64,000 nt of DNA. Origin: DAISKN01 sp963716925 (lineage in GTDB: Bacteria; Acidobacteriota; Vicinamibacteria; Marinacidobacterales; SMYC01). Position 1 is the first letter of the stretch, and each line of letters begins with the position of its first letter. The stretch is from assembly GCA_963716925.1 (NCBI GenBank), contig CAVQUX010000018.1, positions 62,001 to 126,000 on the forward strand. The letters run 5' to 3'. The notes beneath the pieces were generated by a model. That model was not told where the DNA came from and did no database searches. It saw only the letters and a program-made list of their open reading frames with translations. The position numbers and the translations under genes were made by a program. Of this stretch, positions 7,679-15,994 are shown piece after piece.

Positions 7679-9085
7679 TCAGTTGGAGCTCGAGAGAGCC
7701 GCTACGAGCCGATACAGGAACTCACGCCCTTCGTAGAACGAGGACACGAGGAGCCGCTCGTCCTTTCCGTGGGCGCGCGCATCGTCGACGTCGCCGAAGA
7801 TTCCGGAAACTCCGAAGGTGGGAATGCCGGCGTTTCGGAGGTAGAGACCGTCGGTCGCTCCGGTGCTCATCGTGGGGACGACGGGGACTCCGGGCCAAAT
7901 CTGCTCGGTGATCCGCTCGATGGGTCCCATGACCTCGGGGAGGAGGGGCGAGGGAAGGCTCGGGCTCGCCGGCTGTACCGGGGACATCCTCACCTCCTCG
8001 TCCGCGACCGCGCTCTCGAGCGCCGCCTGGACGTCCTTGGGGTCGCGTCCGGGGAAGATCCGGCAGTTCACCGTGGCGCGCGCGGTCTGGGGAAGGGCGT
8101 TCTCCGCGTGACCGCCCTGGAGCTGGGTGGCCACGCAGGTGGTGCGGAGCACCGCGTTGTAGTACGGCGACTTCGAGAGCCGGGCCGCCGCCCCGGGATC
8201 GGATCGCCGGGCGACGGCGAGCATGTCCGAAGAGGTCTCTCCATTCTCGATGGCCGACATCTTTTCGAAGTAGGCGCTGGTGATCTCGTCGAGCTCCACC
8301 GGAAATTCGTGCTCGGAGATCCTCACCAGCGCCGAGGAAAGTTGATAGATGGCGTTGTCCTTCCGGGGCCTCGAGCTGTGTCCACCGGGATTCGTCGCCT
8401 CGAGCGAGAAGCTCTGGAAAAGCTTCTCGCTGAGCTGCACGCTGTTCGAGAGCTTCTTCCCGTCCTTCATCTGCCCGCCTCCGCCTTCGTTGAGACAGTA
8501 GGCGGCGTCGATGAGATCGCGGTGGTTCGCGAGAAGCCACTGGACTCCGTTGTAGCTTCCGCCCTCTTCGTCCGCGGTCAGGGCCACGATGACGTCGCGA
8601 TCGGGAACGTAGCCCTGTCGCTTCATGAGAATCAGGTTGGCAATCCAGATCGCGGCCATCGCTTTGTCGTCCGAGGTGCCGCGCCCGTAGAAGTAGCCGT
8701 CCTGCTCCAGGAAGGTGAAGGGGTCGAACGACCAATCCGACGGAAGCGCCTCGACCACGTCGATGTGGGCGAGGAGCAGGATCGGCTCGCGCTTGCCGCT
8801 TCCCCGCAGACGGGCGACGAGGTTTCCCTTCCGGGGATGAGGCCCGAGGACCCGGACGTCCCCCTCGGGAAAACCGGCGTCCCGAAGGCGCCGCGCCATC
8901 GCTTCCGCCGCCGCGGTGTTGTCCCCGATGGAATCGGTGGTGTTGATCTCGACGAGCTGCTCGAAGATCTCCCGGGCCAGCCCATCCTCGGCGGAAATCG
9001 GCCCGGTCTCGACGAAGGCCATCGCGGCGGCGAGGAGAAACGCGAGAAACGTCAGGGCGAAGAGCGGGGGTCGACTCGAGGTCAA
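7679..9085 (-). CDS. secreted M20-family metallopeptidase
   Basis: A 468-residue M20/M25/M40 dizinc peptidase. It starts at TTG 9085 with AAGGAG 8 nt upstream and a signal peptide (FALTFLAFLLAAAMA). Zinc and catalytic residues are visible in LLLAHIDVVEA (His and Asp), GRGTSDDKAM (bridging Asp) and LTADEEGGSYNG (catalytic Glu and zinc Glu); a dimerisation domain lies about residues 230-350, and the distal His is in DARAHGKDE. Probably a periplasmic or secreted carboxy/aminopeptidase in peptide scavenging. It converges with the hydrolase at 7010. Confidence 0.85.
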   Translation of the reverse strand: MTSSRPPLFALTFLAFLLAAAMAFVETGPISAEDGLAREIFEQLVEINTTDSIGDNTAAAEAMARRLRDAGFPEGDVRVLGPHPRKGNLVARLRGSGKREPILLLAHIDVVEALPSDWSFDPFTFLEQDGYFYGRGTSDDKAMAAIWIANLILMKRQGYVPDRDVIVALTADEEGGSYNGVQWLLANHRDLIDAAYCLNEGGGGQMKDGKKLSNSVQLSEKLFQSFSLEATNPGGHSSRPRKDNAIYQLSSALVRISEHEFPVELDEITSAYFEKMSAIENGETSSDMLAVARRSDPGAAARLSKSPYYNAVLRTTCVATQLQGGHAENALPQTARATVNCRIFPGRDPKDVQAALESAVADEEVRMSPVQPASPSLPSPLLPEVMGPIERITEQIWPGVPVVPTMSTGATDGLYLRNAGIPTFGVSGIFGDVDDARAHGKDERLLVSSFYEGREFLYRLVAALSSSN

Positions 9086-9270
9086 GAGATCACTCCTTCC
9101 GTCGTCAGCGCGATTCCGAGAGAGGTCGATCCTGGATGGACTCGAACGGGAGCTCCGAGGTCGTCATGCGACGGGCATTCTAGCGCACCGCTGTCGGCTT
9201 TTTCCTACGCAAGCCCCGTCGGCGAAACGCGTAACGCACGCGGGTCCAAGGGAATGCGGGATGAGCTGGT

Positions 9271-9774
9271 GTGGCGCGATCGTTGCTTCGCAAAACGCCC
9301 GAGGACTTCGTTTTGACCAAGTACTTTCCCGAGCGCGTCTGGCCTCGCCTGGTCCCCAAGGGCTCGGTCATGGTCTCGGTCTACGGGCCGTCGAGCGATC
9401 AGGCCTACGGAGTGCTTTCCGACATCTCCGAGGGGGGCGCCCAGTTCGTCGCCGGAGTTCTCTTCGAAACGAATAGCCGCGTCCTCCTCCGGATCGGCTT
9501 CAATCCCGAAGAGCCTTTTTCCACTCCGGCGGACGTCGTCTGGACGCGGGACGAGAGCGACGCCCGGAACAGGGCGAGCTTCGCGCACGGCGTGCAGTTC
9601 CGGATCGAAGACCCGGAACAGCGCGACCGGCTTCGCGCGATCCTCAGGAGCACCGAGTTCGAGAGGCCCACCCTCCCTGGGGCCCCGGGAGAATCTCCGG
9701 GTCTCTCCCAGGTCGTGCGCGACCTGGGAGAAGAGCTCGCCGGGCTCGGGGACCGAATTCGGAACGAGTCTTGA
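9271..9774 (+). CDS. PilZ-domain protein
   Basis: A protein of 167 residues starting at GTG 9271. The central part has the PilZ barrel signature GVLSDISEGGAQF (the D/N-x-S-x-x-G element) and PADVVWTRDES...HGVQFRI. The N-terminal arginines (KTPEDF...PRLVPKGS) do not form a clean RxxxR, so c-di-GMP binding is uncertain. The C-terminal tail from about residue 130 is low-complexity and then helical. PilZ proteins usually act as c-di-GMP receptors for motility or polysaccharide export; nothing nearby identifies the target. Confidence 0.7.
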   Translation: MARSLLRKTPEDFVLTKYFPERVWPRLVPKGSVMVSVYGPSSDQAYGVLSDISEGGAQFVAGVLFETNSRVLLRIGFNPEEPFSTPADVVWTRDESDARNRASFAHGVQFRIEDPEQRDRLRAILRSTEFERPTLPGAPGESPGLSQVVRDLGEELAGLGDRIRNES

Positions 9775-9775
9775 C

Positions 9776-9781
9776 TATAAT
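9776..9781 (+). promoter_or_regulatory. consensus -10 box of GNAT gene 9790
   Basis: TATAAT is 8 nt upstream of ATG 9790 with no Shine-Dalgarno, so the transcript is probably leaderless. It overlaps the end of the PilZ gene (stop at 9774). No good -35 is seen. Confidence 0.5.
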
Positions 9782-9789
9782 CTCTCCCC

Positions 9790-10395
9790 ATGGGGAGAGA
9801 ACGAACCTACCACATCAAGCAGTATCCCCTCGAAAAAGGCGCTCTCGAGATCCAGTACATCGAGGAGTTCTTCGGGGAGTTCGACCGGAAGAAGACGGCT
9901 TCCGAGATCCAGAAGAGGCTCGCTTCCCGGGACCACTGCATCCTCATGGCCGAGGCGCGTCTGCCCGACGACCCCTCGCTTCAGGTGCCGGTCTCCTTCA
10001 AGGTGAGCCACGAGATCTTCGCCGAGGAGAAGGACCCTCACCTCGCCGATCTCGTGAGCCGGCTCGCGGGGGCGGTCGACTTCCACGGGCGCCGCGTCCT
10101 CTATAGCTGGATCGGCGGAACGCGCTCCGACTGGCGCGGGCAGGGCCACTTCCGGGCTCTCACCGAGCAGCAGGAGGCCTGGGCGCTCGAGCACGGCTTC
10201 AAGGAGATCGTGGTCAAGACCAAGAACAAGTTCTACGGAATGCGGGCCACCCTCACCCACTTGAGCTTCGACGTGATCAAGTACGAAAGGAACCTCCTCG
10301 ACAACCGCGAGTCCAAGGTCTACGTGAGCAAGCGCATCGGGCCCGAAGTGCTGTCGAAGCACCAGAGCGAGAGGACGCTGGTACAGGCGGTCTAG
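9790..10395 (+). CDS. GNAT-family N-acetyltransferase
   Basis: A protein of 201 residues. The acetyl-CoA pyrophosphate loop is recognisable as SDWRGQGHFRALTEQQEAWA (the R-G-x-G turn at about residue 115), with the preceding beta-bulge strand RRVLYSWIGGTR and a following KEIVVKTKNKFYGM strand where the family has its YxxxGF-like region. The acceptor substrate is unknown. It ends 4 bp inside the convergent HD gene. Confidence 0.7.
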   Translation: MGRERTYHIKQYPLEKGALEIQYIEEFFGEFDRKKTASEIQKRLASRDHCILMAEARLPDDPSLQVPVSFKVSHEIFAEEKDPHLADLVSRLAGAVDFHGRRVLYSWIGGTRSDWRGQGHFRALTEQQEAWALEHGFKEIVVKTKNKFYGMRATLTHLSFDVIKYERNLLDNRESKVYVSKRIGPEVLSKHQSERTLVQAV

Positions 10396-10970
10396 CTCGC
10401 CTGGAGGTTCCTGCCGGTCAACCCCAGCTCCTCGGCGTGGGGTTTCAGGGACTCGATCACGAAGTCGATATGCACCGATAAGTCGACCCCGAGGAGAGCC
10501 GCCCCCGCCTCGATCTCGCGGCGGTCGACCTTCGCCGCGAACGCCTTGTCCTTGAGCTTCTTCCTCACGCTCCTGGGCTCGAGTGTCGAGACCCCCTCGG
10601 GCCGCACGAGACAGCAGGCGACGACGAAGCCCGTGAGCTCGTCGCACGCGAGGAGCGCCCGGTCGAGCGGGCTCTGGTAGGGCACGTTCCACTGGGTGTA
10701 GTGGGCGGAGACGGCGTAGGCGATCGTCTCTTCGCCGCGGTCGCGGAGCCAGGCGACGATGCGCTTCGGATGGTCCTCGGGCCATTTCTCGTAGTCGGCG
10801 TCGTGGAGCATCCCCGCGATCCCCCAGACTTCTTCCTCGGCGGCCCCTTCACCGTACCGATGCGCCGCCTGCCGCATCACCAGCTCCACCGCGCGGGCGT
10901 GCTTTCTCAGGGAATCGGTGTCGGTCCACTCGCACAGGTGAGCCCAGGCTTCGTCGCGGGTCAGAGGCAT
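10392..10970 (-). CDS. HD-domain phosphohydrolase
   Basis: A soluble HD-superfamily protein of 192 residues. The metal-binding pattern is H-ARAVELVM (first His), then GIAGMLHDADYEKWPEDHP (the HD pair and a further His), then VSAHYTQWN and ACDELTGF. This is the short COG2316-like type without sensor domains. It probably hydrolyses a phosphoester of a nucleotide or small metabolite; the substrate cannot be told. Start ATG 10970 with a TATGAT box 6 nt upstream and no ribosome binding site. Confidence 0.75.
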   Translation of the reverse strand: MPLTRDEAWAHLCEWTDTDSLRKHARAVELVMRQAAHRYGEGAAEEEVWGIAGMLHDADYEKWPEDHPKRIVAWLRDRGEETIAYAVSAHYTQWNVPYQSPLDRALLACDELTGFVVACCLVRPEGVSTLEPRSVRKKLKDKAFAAKVDRREIEAGAALLGVDLSVHIDFVIESLKPHAEELGLTGRNLQAS

Positions 10971-10976
10971 CGGCGG

Positions 10977-10982
10977 ATCATA
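10977..10982 (-). promoter_or_regulatory. -10 box of the HD gene, leaderless arrangement
   Basis: On the minus strand TATGAT is separated from ATG 10970 by 6 nt, with no Shine-Dalgarno between. Confidence 0.35.
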
Positions 10983-11013
10983 AACCGGATTCGGCGAATG
11001 AGGGAGCGCCGGC

Positions 11014-11043
11014 GCCGGGAGGGCCGACGCCGGCTCTCCCGGC
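11014..11043 (-). terminator. stem-loop after the META gene
   Basis: GCCGGGAG at 11014-11021 pairs with CTCCCGGC at 11036-11043, and the loop can fold further. It begins 3 bp after the META stop codon. No T-run follows, so it could be an attenuating hairpin rather than an intrinsic terminator. Confidence 0.35.
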
Positions 11044-11045
11044 CC

Positions 11046-11483
11046 TCACGTTGGTCCGAAACGGAGGACGCCACCCGGATAAGCGACGGAAAGGTCCCGT
11101 TCCGTCAGCTCGAAAGTGTTTGCGGAGCCGAGAGCGCGAAGGTACTCGCCGTCGAGCGAGCCCGGAGGGCAGGCCGCGAGGGTGCAGGCGAGGAGACCCA
11201 TCTCGAGCTCGGTTCCGGTCGCGCGGTAGCCCCCGTTGCAGAAATTGCAGTCCGCGCGCACGTGAGCGTCTCCGTCCTGCTCGAGGCTCAATTGATAGCG
11301 CTCGGGAGCGGGAACGAGGACAGTCTGTCCTCCCGCGAGGTCGAACGCACGAAGCGACCACGAGCCGACGGGGGTCGCGAGGGTCGGTGTTCGAAGCTCC
11401 GTCGTCGACGTGGTCGACTCGCAAGCCCCCGTCAACAAGAGGAGAAAGAGGGCTCCGGAAAACAACGGCGTCGAGATATTCAT
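11046..11483 (-). CDS. META-domain (HslJ-like) lipoprotein
   Basis: A protein of 145 residues from ATG 11483; eight upstream in-frame codons are probably untranslated. The signal peptide ends in LLLLTGAC, a lipobox. The mature part is one META domain: GSWSLRAFDLAGG, RYQLSLEQDGDAHVRADCNF, CNGGYRATGTELEM and a final strand with YLRALGSANTFEL. HslJ relatives are outer-membrane or periplasmic lipoproteins linked to envelope stress. Several cysteines (CNFCN, LLACTLAAC) may form disulfides. Confidence 0.75.
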   Translation of the reverse strand: MNISTPLFSGALFLLLLTGACESTTSTTELRTPTLATPVGSWSLRAFDLAGGQTVLVPAPERYQLSLEQDGDAHVRADCNFCNGGYRATGTELEMGLLACTLAACPPGSLDGEYLRALGSANTFELTERDLSVAYPGGVLRFGPT

Positions 11484-11552
11484 GGTTTGGGGGTCCTTCC
11501 GTTTCATGGTGCGCGCCGGGTCACTGCAAGACTCCTGCCCGCTTCGCGAGCG

Positions 11553-11558
11553 TAGAAT
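11553..11558 (+). promoter_or_regulatory. -10 box of PAP2 gene, fixes start at 11566
   Basis: TAGAAT is followed after 7 nt by ATG 11566. The in-frame ATG at 11557 overlaps this hexamer and so cannot be in the mRNA if the promoter is right. Confidence 0.4.
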
Positions 11559-11565
11559 GCGATCG

Positions 11566-12468
11566 ATGGTGCTCGACCGGATGGTGATGGTCTACACGGC
11601 CTGGATCGCGGTCCTGGTCGTCCTGTTTCGAGATAACGTCTCCCGGTGGCCGGCCATCCTCGGGTTCCACCTGGCGGTGCTCGCCATGATGGCTGCCCTC
11701 CCGAGACGGGGAGCGCCCTGGGAGTCGACGCGCCCCGGTGAGGGAGCCTTGAAGCGCCACGCCCGAGGAGGTCTTCGATTCCTCCGGTACACCTATCCGT
11801 TGCTCCTCATGGTGTTCTACTTCGAAGAAGTCGAGCACACGGTGAACGCTCTCTGGCCGAAGGCGCCCTATTGGTTCGAGAGCAGGCTCTACGCCGCCGA
11901 TCGATTCCTCTTCGGAGATCTACCCGCGATCCTCCTGAATCCTTCCACCGGGATTCTTCAGGACGAGCTGATGCACGCGTTCTACTTCTCCTATTACTTC
12001 ATCGTCATCGGCGGCGCGGTCCGGGCGTGGTTGGGCTCGCGCCCTCCCCGCCCCGGTCCCGCTTTCGACGCGACGATCGTTTCGGTCGTGGCCGCCTTTC
12101 TCCTCTGTTTTCTCTGGTATCCGTTTCTCCCCGCCCGGGGGCCGTGGGAGAACGCCGAGCTGATGGCGCCTCTGACTCCTTTCGAGGGTCGGCTGTTCGT
12201 TCCCGCCGTCCAGGCGCTCATCGACCGCGGAGCGGTTTCGGGCGGCTGCTTTCCCAGCTCGCACGTCGCCGCGAGCTGGGCGACGGTCTTCGGTCTCGCG
12301 CCCTTCCATCGTCGCGCCGCCTGGATCAGCGGCTTTCTCGCGTTCGGGCTGAGCCTCTCCTGCGTCTACAACCGCTATCACCATGGAGTCGACGTTCCCG
12401 CGGGTTTCCTCGCCGGAATCGCGGGCGCGGCCCTCGGCTCCTGGGTCTCCCGGCGGAGCGCTACTTGA
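11566..12468 (+). CDS. PAP2-superfamily membrane phosphatase/phosphotransferase
   Basis: An integral membrane protein of 300 residues with about six helices. PAP2 motif 2 is GCFPSSHVAASWA and motif 3 is SCVYNRYHHGVDVPAG, giving the catalytic His pair and Asp. Motif 1 is weak (YPFLPARGPWEN), as in the Aur1/inositolphosphotransferase-like PAP2_3 branch. It may dephosphorylate lipid phosphates or transfer a phospho-head group at the membrane surface. It overlaps the convergent DUF481 gene by 8 bp. Confidence 0.8.
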   Translation: MVLDRMVMVYTAWIAVLVVLFRDNVSRWPAILGFHLAVLAMMAALPRRGAPWESTRPGEGALKRHARGGLRFLRYTYPLLLMVFYFEEVEHTVNALWPKAPYWFESRLYAADRFLFGDLPAILLNPSTGILQDELMHAFYFSYYFIVIGGAVRAWLGSRPPRPGPAFDATIVSVVAAFLLCFLWYPFLPARGPWENAELMAPLTPFEGRLFVPAVQALIDRGAVSGGCFPSSHVAASWATVFGLAPFHRRAAWISGFLAFGLSLSCVYNRYHHGVDVPAGFLAGIAGAALGSWVSRRSAT

Positions 12469-13489
12469 ACGACCAGCCGATCGAGGTGGAGATCCCGAAG
12501 TCGTTCCTCTCGGAGGTCTCGCTCGGGGGGTCGCTGTCGAAGGTTTCGTACACGGAAAGGGACCAGTAGAGGTTGCGGACGATCTCGATCCGGGCTTTAC
12601 CGTTCGCCTGCAGGCGATACCGCCCCAAGGTCTTCAGGTTCGGAAGCACCACCAGGCCCGCCGAGATGTCGAGCTCGGGACTGTCGAAGCGGAACGTTTC
12701 GAGCCCGATCGAGGCGACGGCCTCGACGTTGGACTCGAAGTCCGCGTTGTCCTCGAACTTCTCTCTCGAGTACGCGGCACCGGCGACGACCGCGATATTG
12801 GAGCGGTTGGTCTGGAGCACTTTCCGGCCGATGCCTCCTCCTAAGAGCCCGCGCAGGTCGAGTCCCTGGCTGGCGCTCTTTTCCGCCTGGGTGACGACGG
12901 CGGCGAACCAGCGGTTCTCGAAGAAGCGGTTCACCTGGCCTGTCAGGTTCTGGCGGTTGACGCTCTCCGCCCCCTCCTGCTCCTTGATGCTGGAATCGAA
13001 GGTGATGTGGGTCTCGTAGCTCGGGGTTCGGTGGGTTACATCGGCTGCGGCCGACCAGGTGGTGGCGGTGCTCGCCTGGGTGAAATCGTAGCCGGCGTCG
13101 ACCGATCCCTTGATGCGGCTCAAGAGTGTCGACTCGATCGGGATCATCGAGACCACCCGGAAAACGTCGACGAGCTCCTCCTCGTCCCCGTTCTCGATGG
13201 CGATCTTGCCGAACTCCGGCGGGAGGTCGAAACGGCCGATGTGGCGCTCGCCCGAGTCGAGCTCGATCTGGAAGAGGTATTTGGTCTGGAGACCGACGAT
13301 GCGGCTCCACTTGAGGGTGATGGTGCCCGAGGCGTCGGTCTTGACGGTGAGCTTGCCGCGCTGGAGCTTCTTGATCTCGCAGCTGACGCGGTCTCCATTC
13401 TCCAAAACGACGACGTCGGTCTTGGGCCTCGACCACGCGGGCCCCGCCTGCAGAATCAGGAGTACGAGAAGACCGACGCCGGAGCGCAC
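12461..13489 (-). CDS. DUF481-family outer-membrane protein
   Basis: A protein of 342 residues starting at GTG 13489, which overlaps the TAG of the upstream gene (TAGTG), so translation is probably coupled. A signal peptide (VRSGVGLLVLLILQAGPAWS) is followed by an Sm-like segment, VVVLENGDRVSCEIKKLQ, repeated loosely at about residue 60-100. From about residue 120 comes the DUF481 barrel with alternating strands (VDAGYDFTQASTATT, TFDSSIKEQEGAE) and a terminal aromatic-Lys WSFK. The longer frame to 14185 includes antisense of the neighbour and is rejected. Function unknown; salt- or envelope-linked in relatives. Confidence 0.75.
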   Translation of the reverse strand: MRSGVGLLVLLILQAGPAWSRPKTDVVVLENGDRVSCEIKKLQRGKLTVKTDASGTITLKWSRIVGLQTKYLFQIELDSGERHIGRFDLPPEFGKIAIENGDEEELVDVFRVVSMIPIESTLLSRIKGSVDAGYDFTQASTATTWSAAADVTHRTPSYETHITFDSSIKEQEGAESVNRQNLTGQVNRFFENRWFAAVVTQAEKSASQGLDLRGLLGGGIGRKVLQTNRSNIAVVAGAAYSREKFEDNADFESNVEAVASIGLETFRFDSPELDISAGLVVLPNLKTLGRYRLQANGKARIEIVRNLYWSLSVYETFDSDPPSETSERNDFGISTSIGWSFK

Positions 13490-14082
13490 TAGAATCGCGC
13501 GCCGAAGGCGAAGCTCAGCTTGTTGAGGGAGAGCTCTTGCTCGGTCATGATGTCGAAGAACTTGAAGGCGATCTCCACCAGGAAGCGGTCGCCGATGTTT
13601 CCTCGCAATCCGCCCCCGAGGACGAAGGTGAAAGCCGTTTCGTCGAGCTCTCCCGGATCGAGGATCTGGTCGGTGACGTCCTGACCGTTTGCGGTGAAAA
13701 CGATCTCGGGTGAGACCTTCGTCGCCCCCAGCTCCACCTGGGCGAACGGGGAGACCCCCGCGCCGGGGACCGACCAGCGGAGTCCCCCGCCGTAATAGAC
13801 GCCGGGAATCTCCGCTTGCACGTTCACTCCGGGAATCGAGGCGAGCTCGGCAAGGAACAACGAATAGCGGCCCGTCAGCGTGTCTTGAAGGCTTTCGATG
13901 CCTCCCACGATCGAAAAACCGCGGCCGACTCCGGCTCCGAACTGGCCGCCGAACAGGGAGCCGTTCTCCTCGCCGAAGGTCCAGCCGAATACGAAGGCTG
14001 CATGACCCCGCTCCTGAGCGAGGCCGGCGGAAGGAGCCAGCAACAACAGGGAGAACAACACCACCGGGACATTTCCGCGCAT
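13489..14082 (-). CDS. small outer-membrane beta-barrel protein
   Basis: A protein of 197 residues. AAGGAGA lies 7 nt before ATG 14082, followed by signal peptide NVPVVLFSLLLLAPSAGLA. The mature protein is amphipathic strands alternating with Gly turns (FGGQFGAGVGRGFSIVGG, YYGGGLRWSVPGAGVSPFAQV, FTFVLGGGLRG) and ends in FAFGARF, the usual C-terminal aromatic strand for barrel insertion. It resembles OmpA/opacity-type 8-strand barrels. It is first in a two-gene operon with the DUF481 gene. Confidence 0.7.
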   Translation of the reverse strand: MRGNVPVVLFSLLLLAPSAGLAQERGHAAFVFGWTFGEENGSLFGGQFGAGVGRGFSIVGGIESLQDTLTGRYSLFLAELASIPGVNVQAEIPGVYYGGGLRWSVPGAGVSPFAQVELGATKVSPEIVFTANGQDVTDQILDPGELDETAFTFVLGGGLRGNIGDRFLVEIAFKFFDIMTEQELSLNKLSFAFGARF

Positions 14083-14153
14083 CGAAGGGTCTCCTTATGA
14101 GTCTCCGTTTTAGCAAGGCGGCCGCGATTGCGCCACTATATCGATCGACGCTC

Positions 14154-14672
14154 ATGATCGTGACCGAGCCCGCGACGATGCTCACCGATTACGCGCTCGC
14201 CCTGATGTGCGCCGTCTTCGCGTTCCGGCTCCATCGGGGCTCGGGGGCGCGGAGCCAGGGACTCTGGGTCGCCGCGTTCTCCGTGACCGCACTCGCCGCC
14301 CTCGCCGGCGGGACCGCCCACGGCTTTCGCGTGCCCCTGGGGGAGAGCTGGAGCGTCGTCTGGAAGATAACCGTCCTCGCGATCGCTTCCGGCTCCGCGC
14401 TCCTCGTCGCCGCCGGGACCCGGTCCGCGATGCGCCCCCATGCGAAGGATGAAAGGGCGCGGCGCGAGGGGATCCTCTGGCTGAAGCGGGCCATTGGAGC
14501 GAGCCTCGCAGGCCTCGCGGTGCTGGTGCTGAAGCTAGCGCCTCATCGGCTCTTCAACCACAACGATCTCTACCACGTGATCCAGATGGCGGGACTCTAC
14601 TGCCTCTATCGCGGCGCGGCGCTGCTCCACGGGGTCAATGAATCCGGTAGGAGACCAGAAACCGGAAGTTGA
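14154..14672 (+). CDS. small integral membrane protein (DUF6962-like)
   Basis: A membrane protein of 172 residues with four or five helices: LTDYALALMCAVFAFRL, GLWVAAFSVTALAALAGGTAHGF, WKITVLAIASGSALLVAAG, and two near the C-terminus. The TDYxLA start and GGTxHGF motif recall DUF6962 membrane proteins, from memory only. ATG 14154 is preferred because the earlier ATG at 14097 overlaps the neighbour's ribosome binding site. Its 3' end overlaps the convergent barrel gene by 38 bp. Confidence 0.6.
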   Translation: MIVTEPATMLTDYALALMCAVFAFRLHRGSGARSQGLWVAAFSVTALAALAGGTAHGFRVPLGESWSVVWKITVLAIASGSALLVAAGTRSAMRPHAKDERARREGILWLKRAIGASLAGLAVLVLKLAPHRLFNHNDLYHVIQMAGLYCLYRGAALLHGVNESGRRPETGS

Positions 14673-15522
14673 ACAGGCCGTCGTTTCCAGATTCGGTTTC
14701 CGGCGGTCGAACGACGGAAAGCCAGGAGTAGAAGAGCTCTCCGGTGAAGCGCCATTTCTCCCCGGCGGCGTAGGTCGCCCCGCCGGTGAGGTACAGGGTC
14801 GCGCCGTCGGTGAGCTGCAGCGTGCGGTCGTGCACTCCGGAGTGCAGCGCGTCCACCTGGAACTCGAGGTCGAGGTAGTTGACGGCGAAGCCCACGTAAG
14901 GCCGGAGCGGGCTCTCGGAGACGTAGCCGGTCGTCACCTCGACCCCGTACGCGCGCTGGGAGAGGTCGTCGTTCGAGGGAGCGACGCAATCGTAAGGGTT
15001 GTCCCCCTCCAGATCCTCCCTGCTGCAGGTGATGTCCCCCTCGATGGAGCCGAAGTGCCCGTAGCCGCGAACTCCGACTTTCCAGCTGTCCCCGACGTCG
15101 AAGGGGCGGCCGACGGCGACGGAGAACATGTGCGGCTTGGTTCCTTCGACCTCGATCGGCGGGAGGTACGCGAGCTCGAGCGACGTGCTTTCCGAGAGGC
15201 CGATTCTGCCGCGAATCCTCCCGAAGAACGGGGTGCGGTTCAGGTCTTCGACCTTGACCCCGCCGAATCCCACGCGGCGCTGCTCCTCGCTCAACTGGGG
15301 AACGAAGCCTCCCTCGAATCCGAGGTCGATCTTTCCCGCTCCCATCGCTTCGGGAACTCCCATTCCGGTAAGAAGGGCGAGGGAGGCGTAGTATTTCATC
15401 GCCCACGACTCGGGCTCGTCGAACTCGAGCTCTTCCGTCGCATCGATGAGGGGTTGCGCGGCGGCACGTTCGGAAAAGAGCGCGAGCGCGAGCCCGAGAA
15501 CCGTGAGGAGCTTCTTGGTCAT
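14635..15522 (-). CDS. outer-membrane beta-barrel protein
   Basis: A protein of 295 residues with a signal peptide (TKKLLTVLGLALALFSERAAA). Repeating amphipathic strands run to the end (RIGLSESTSLELAYLPPIEV, VGVRGYGHFGSIEGD, LYLTGGATYAAGEKWRFTGE, FRFLVSYRIH). The two cysteines in CSREDLEGDNPYDC probably cross-link an external loop. No family name can be given; the strand content suggests a 10-14-strand barrel. Not obviously part of an operon. Confidence 0.65.
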   Translation of the reverse strand: MTKKLLTVLGLALALFSERAAAQPLIDATEELEFDEPESWAMKYYASLALLTGMGVPEAMGAGKIDLGFEGGFVPQLSEEQRRVGFGGVKVEDLNRTPFFGRIRGRIGLSESTSLELAYLPPIEVEGTKPHMFSVAVGRPFDVGDSWKVGVRGYGHFGSIEGDITCSREDLEGDNPYDCVAPSNDDLSQRAYGVEVTTGYVSESPLRPYVGFAVNYLDLEFQVDALHSGVHDRTLQLTDGATLYLTGGATYAAGEKWRFTGELFYSWLSVVRPPETESGNDGLFNFRFLVSYRIH

Positions 15523-15528
15523 CGCGTC

Positions 15529-15534
15529 ATTCTA
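15529..15534 (-). promoter_or_regulatory. -10 box of barrel gene 15522
   Basis: On the minus strand TAGAAT is 6 nt upstream of ATG 15522, with no ribosome binding site in between. This is another leaderless-type arrangement. Confidence 0.35.
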
Positions 15535-15613
15535 GAAGCGCGGACGGGGCGGCGGTGTGAAGCCGCTCACAGCAGTGGTGCCGGCCGGGAGCCAAGTGAT
15601 AAGTTCACTTCCC

Positions 15614-15994
15614 GTGAGGAGCCTGGACCTCGTTCTCGTCGGCGCGGGCGGAGCCGTCGGCTCGGTGCTCCGCTACCTCGCGAGCTCGTTCGTGCAGCGG
15701 CTCGAGTTCTGGGGATCTTTTCCCGGCGGAACTCTCGCGGTGAACCTCGTGGGCTGCGTCGTGCTGGGTCTCCTCGGCGGGCTCTCGGATTCGAGATACC
15801 TGCTCGGCCCGAGCGCACGCCTCTTCGTCTTCATCGGGGTCCTCGGCGGCTTCACCACGTTCTCGACGTTCAGCTACGAGACCCTGGCGCTGATACGCGC
15901 GGGCGAGGTGACGAAGGCGGCTCTGAACGTGGGAGCGAGCCTCCTTCTCTGCCTCGTCGGCACCTGGCTCGGTCATGGAGTCGCGAGCCGATGA
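15614..15994 (+). CDS. crcB: fluoride channel CrcB/Fluc
   Basis: A protein of 126 residues, the normal Fluc length when started at GTG 15614 (the 145-residue frame adds an implausible leader). Four membrane helices; signature motifs are GAVGSVLRY, GTLAVNLVGC and GGFTTFSTFSYE, the last lining the pore. Fluc dimers export cytoplasmic fluoride through the inner membrane. It overlaps the DUF190 gene by 4 bp (ATGA). No fluoride riboswitch was recognised upstream. Confidence 0.93.
   Translation: MRSLDLVLVGAGGAVGSVLRYLASSFVQRLEFWGSFPGGTLAVNLVGCVVLGLLGGLSDSRYLLGPSARLFVFIGVLGGFTTFSTFSYETLALIRAGEVTKAALNVGASLLLCLVGTWLGHGVASR

Noticed and set aside
14098..14185. N-terminal extension of the DUF481 frame up to 14185
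   Set aside because: It overlaps the barrel gene 13489-14082 in another frame; the GTG coupled to the TAG at 13489 and its signal peptide mark the real start.
15535..15613. Fluoride riboswitch before crcB
   Set aside because: Only about 80 bp are available and the pseudoknot consensus could not be found.
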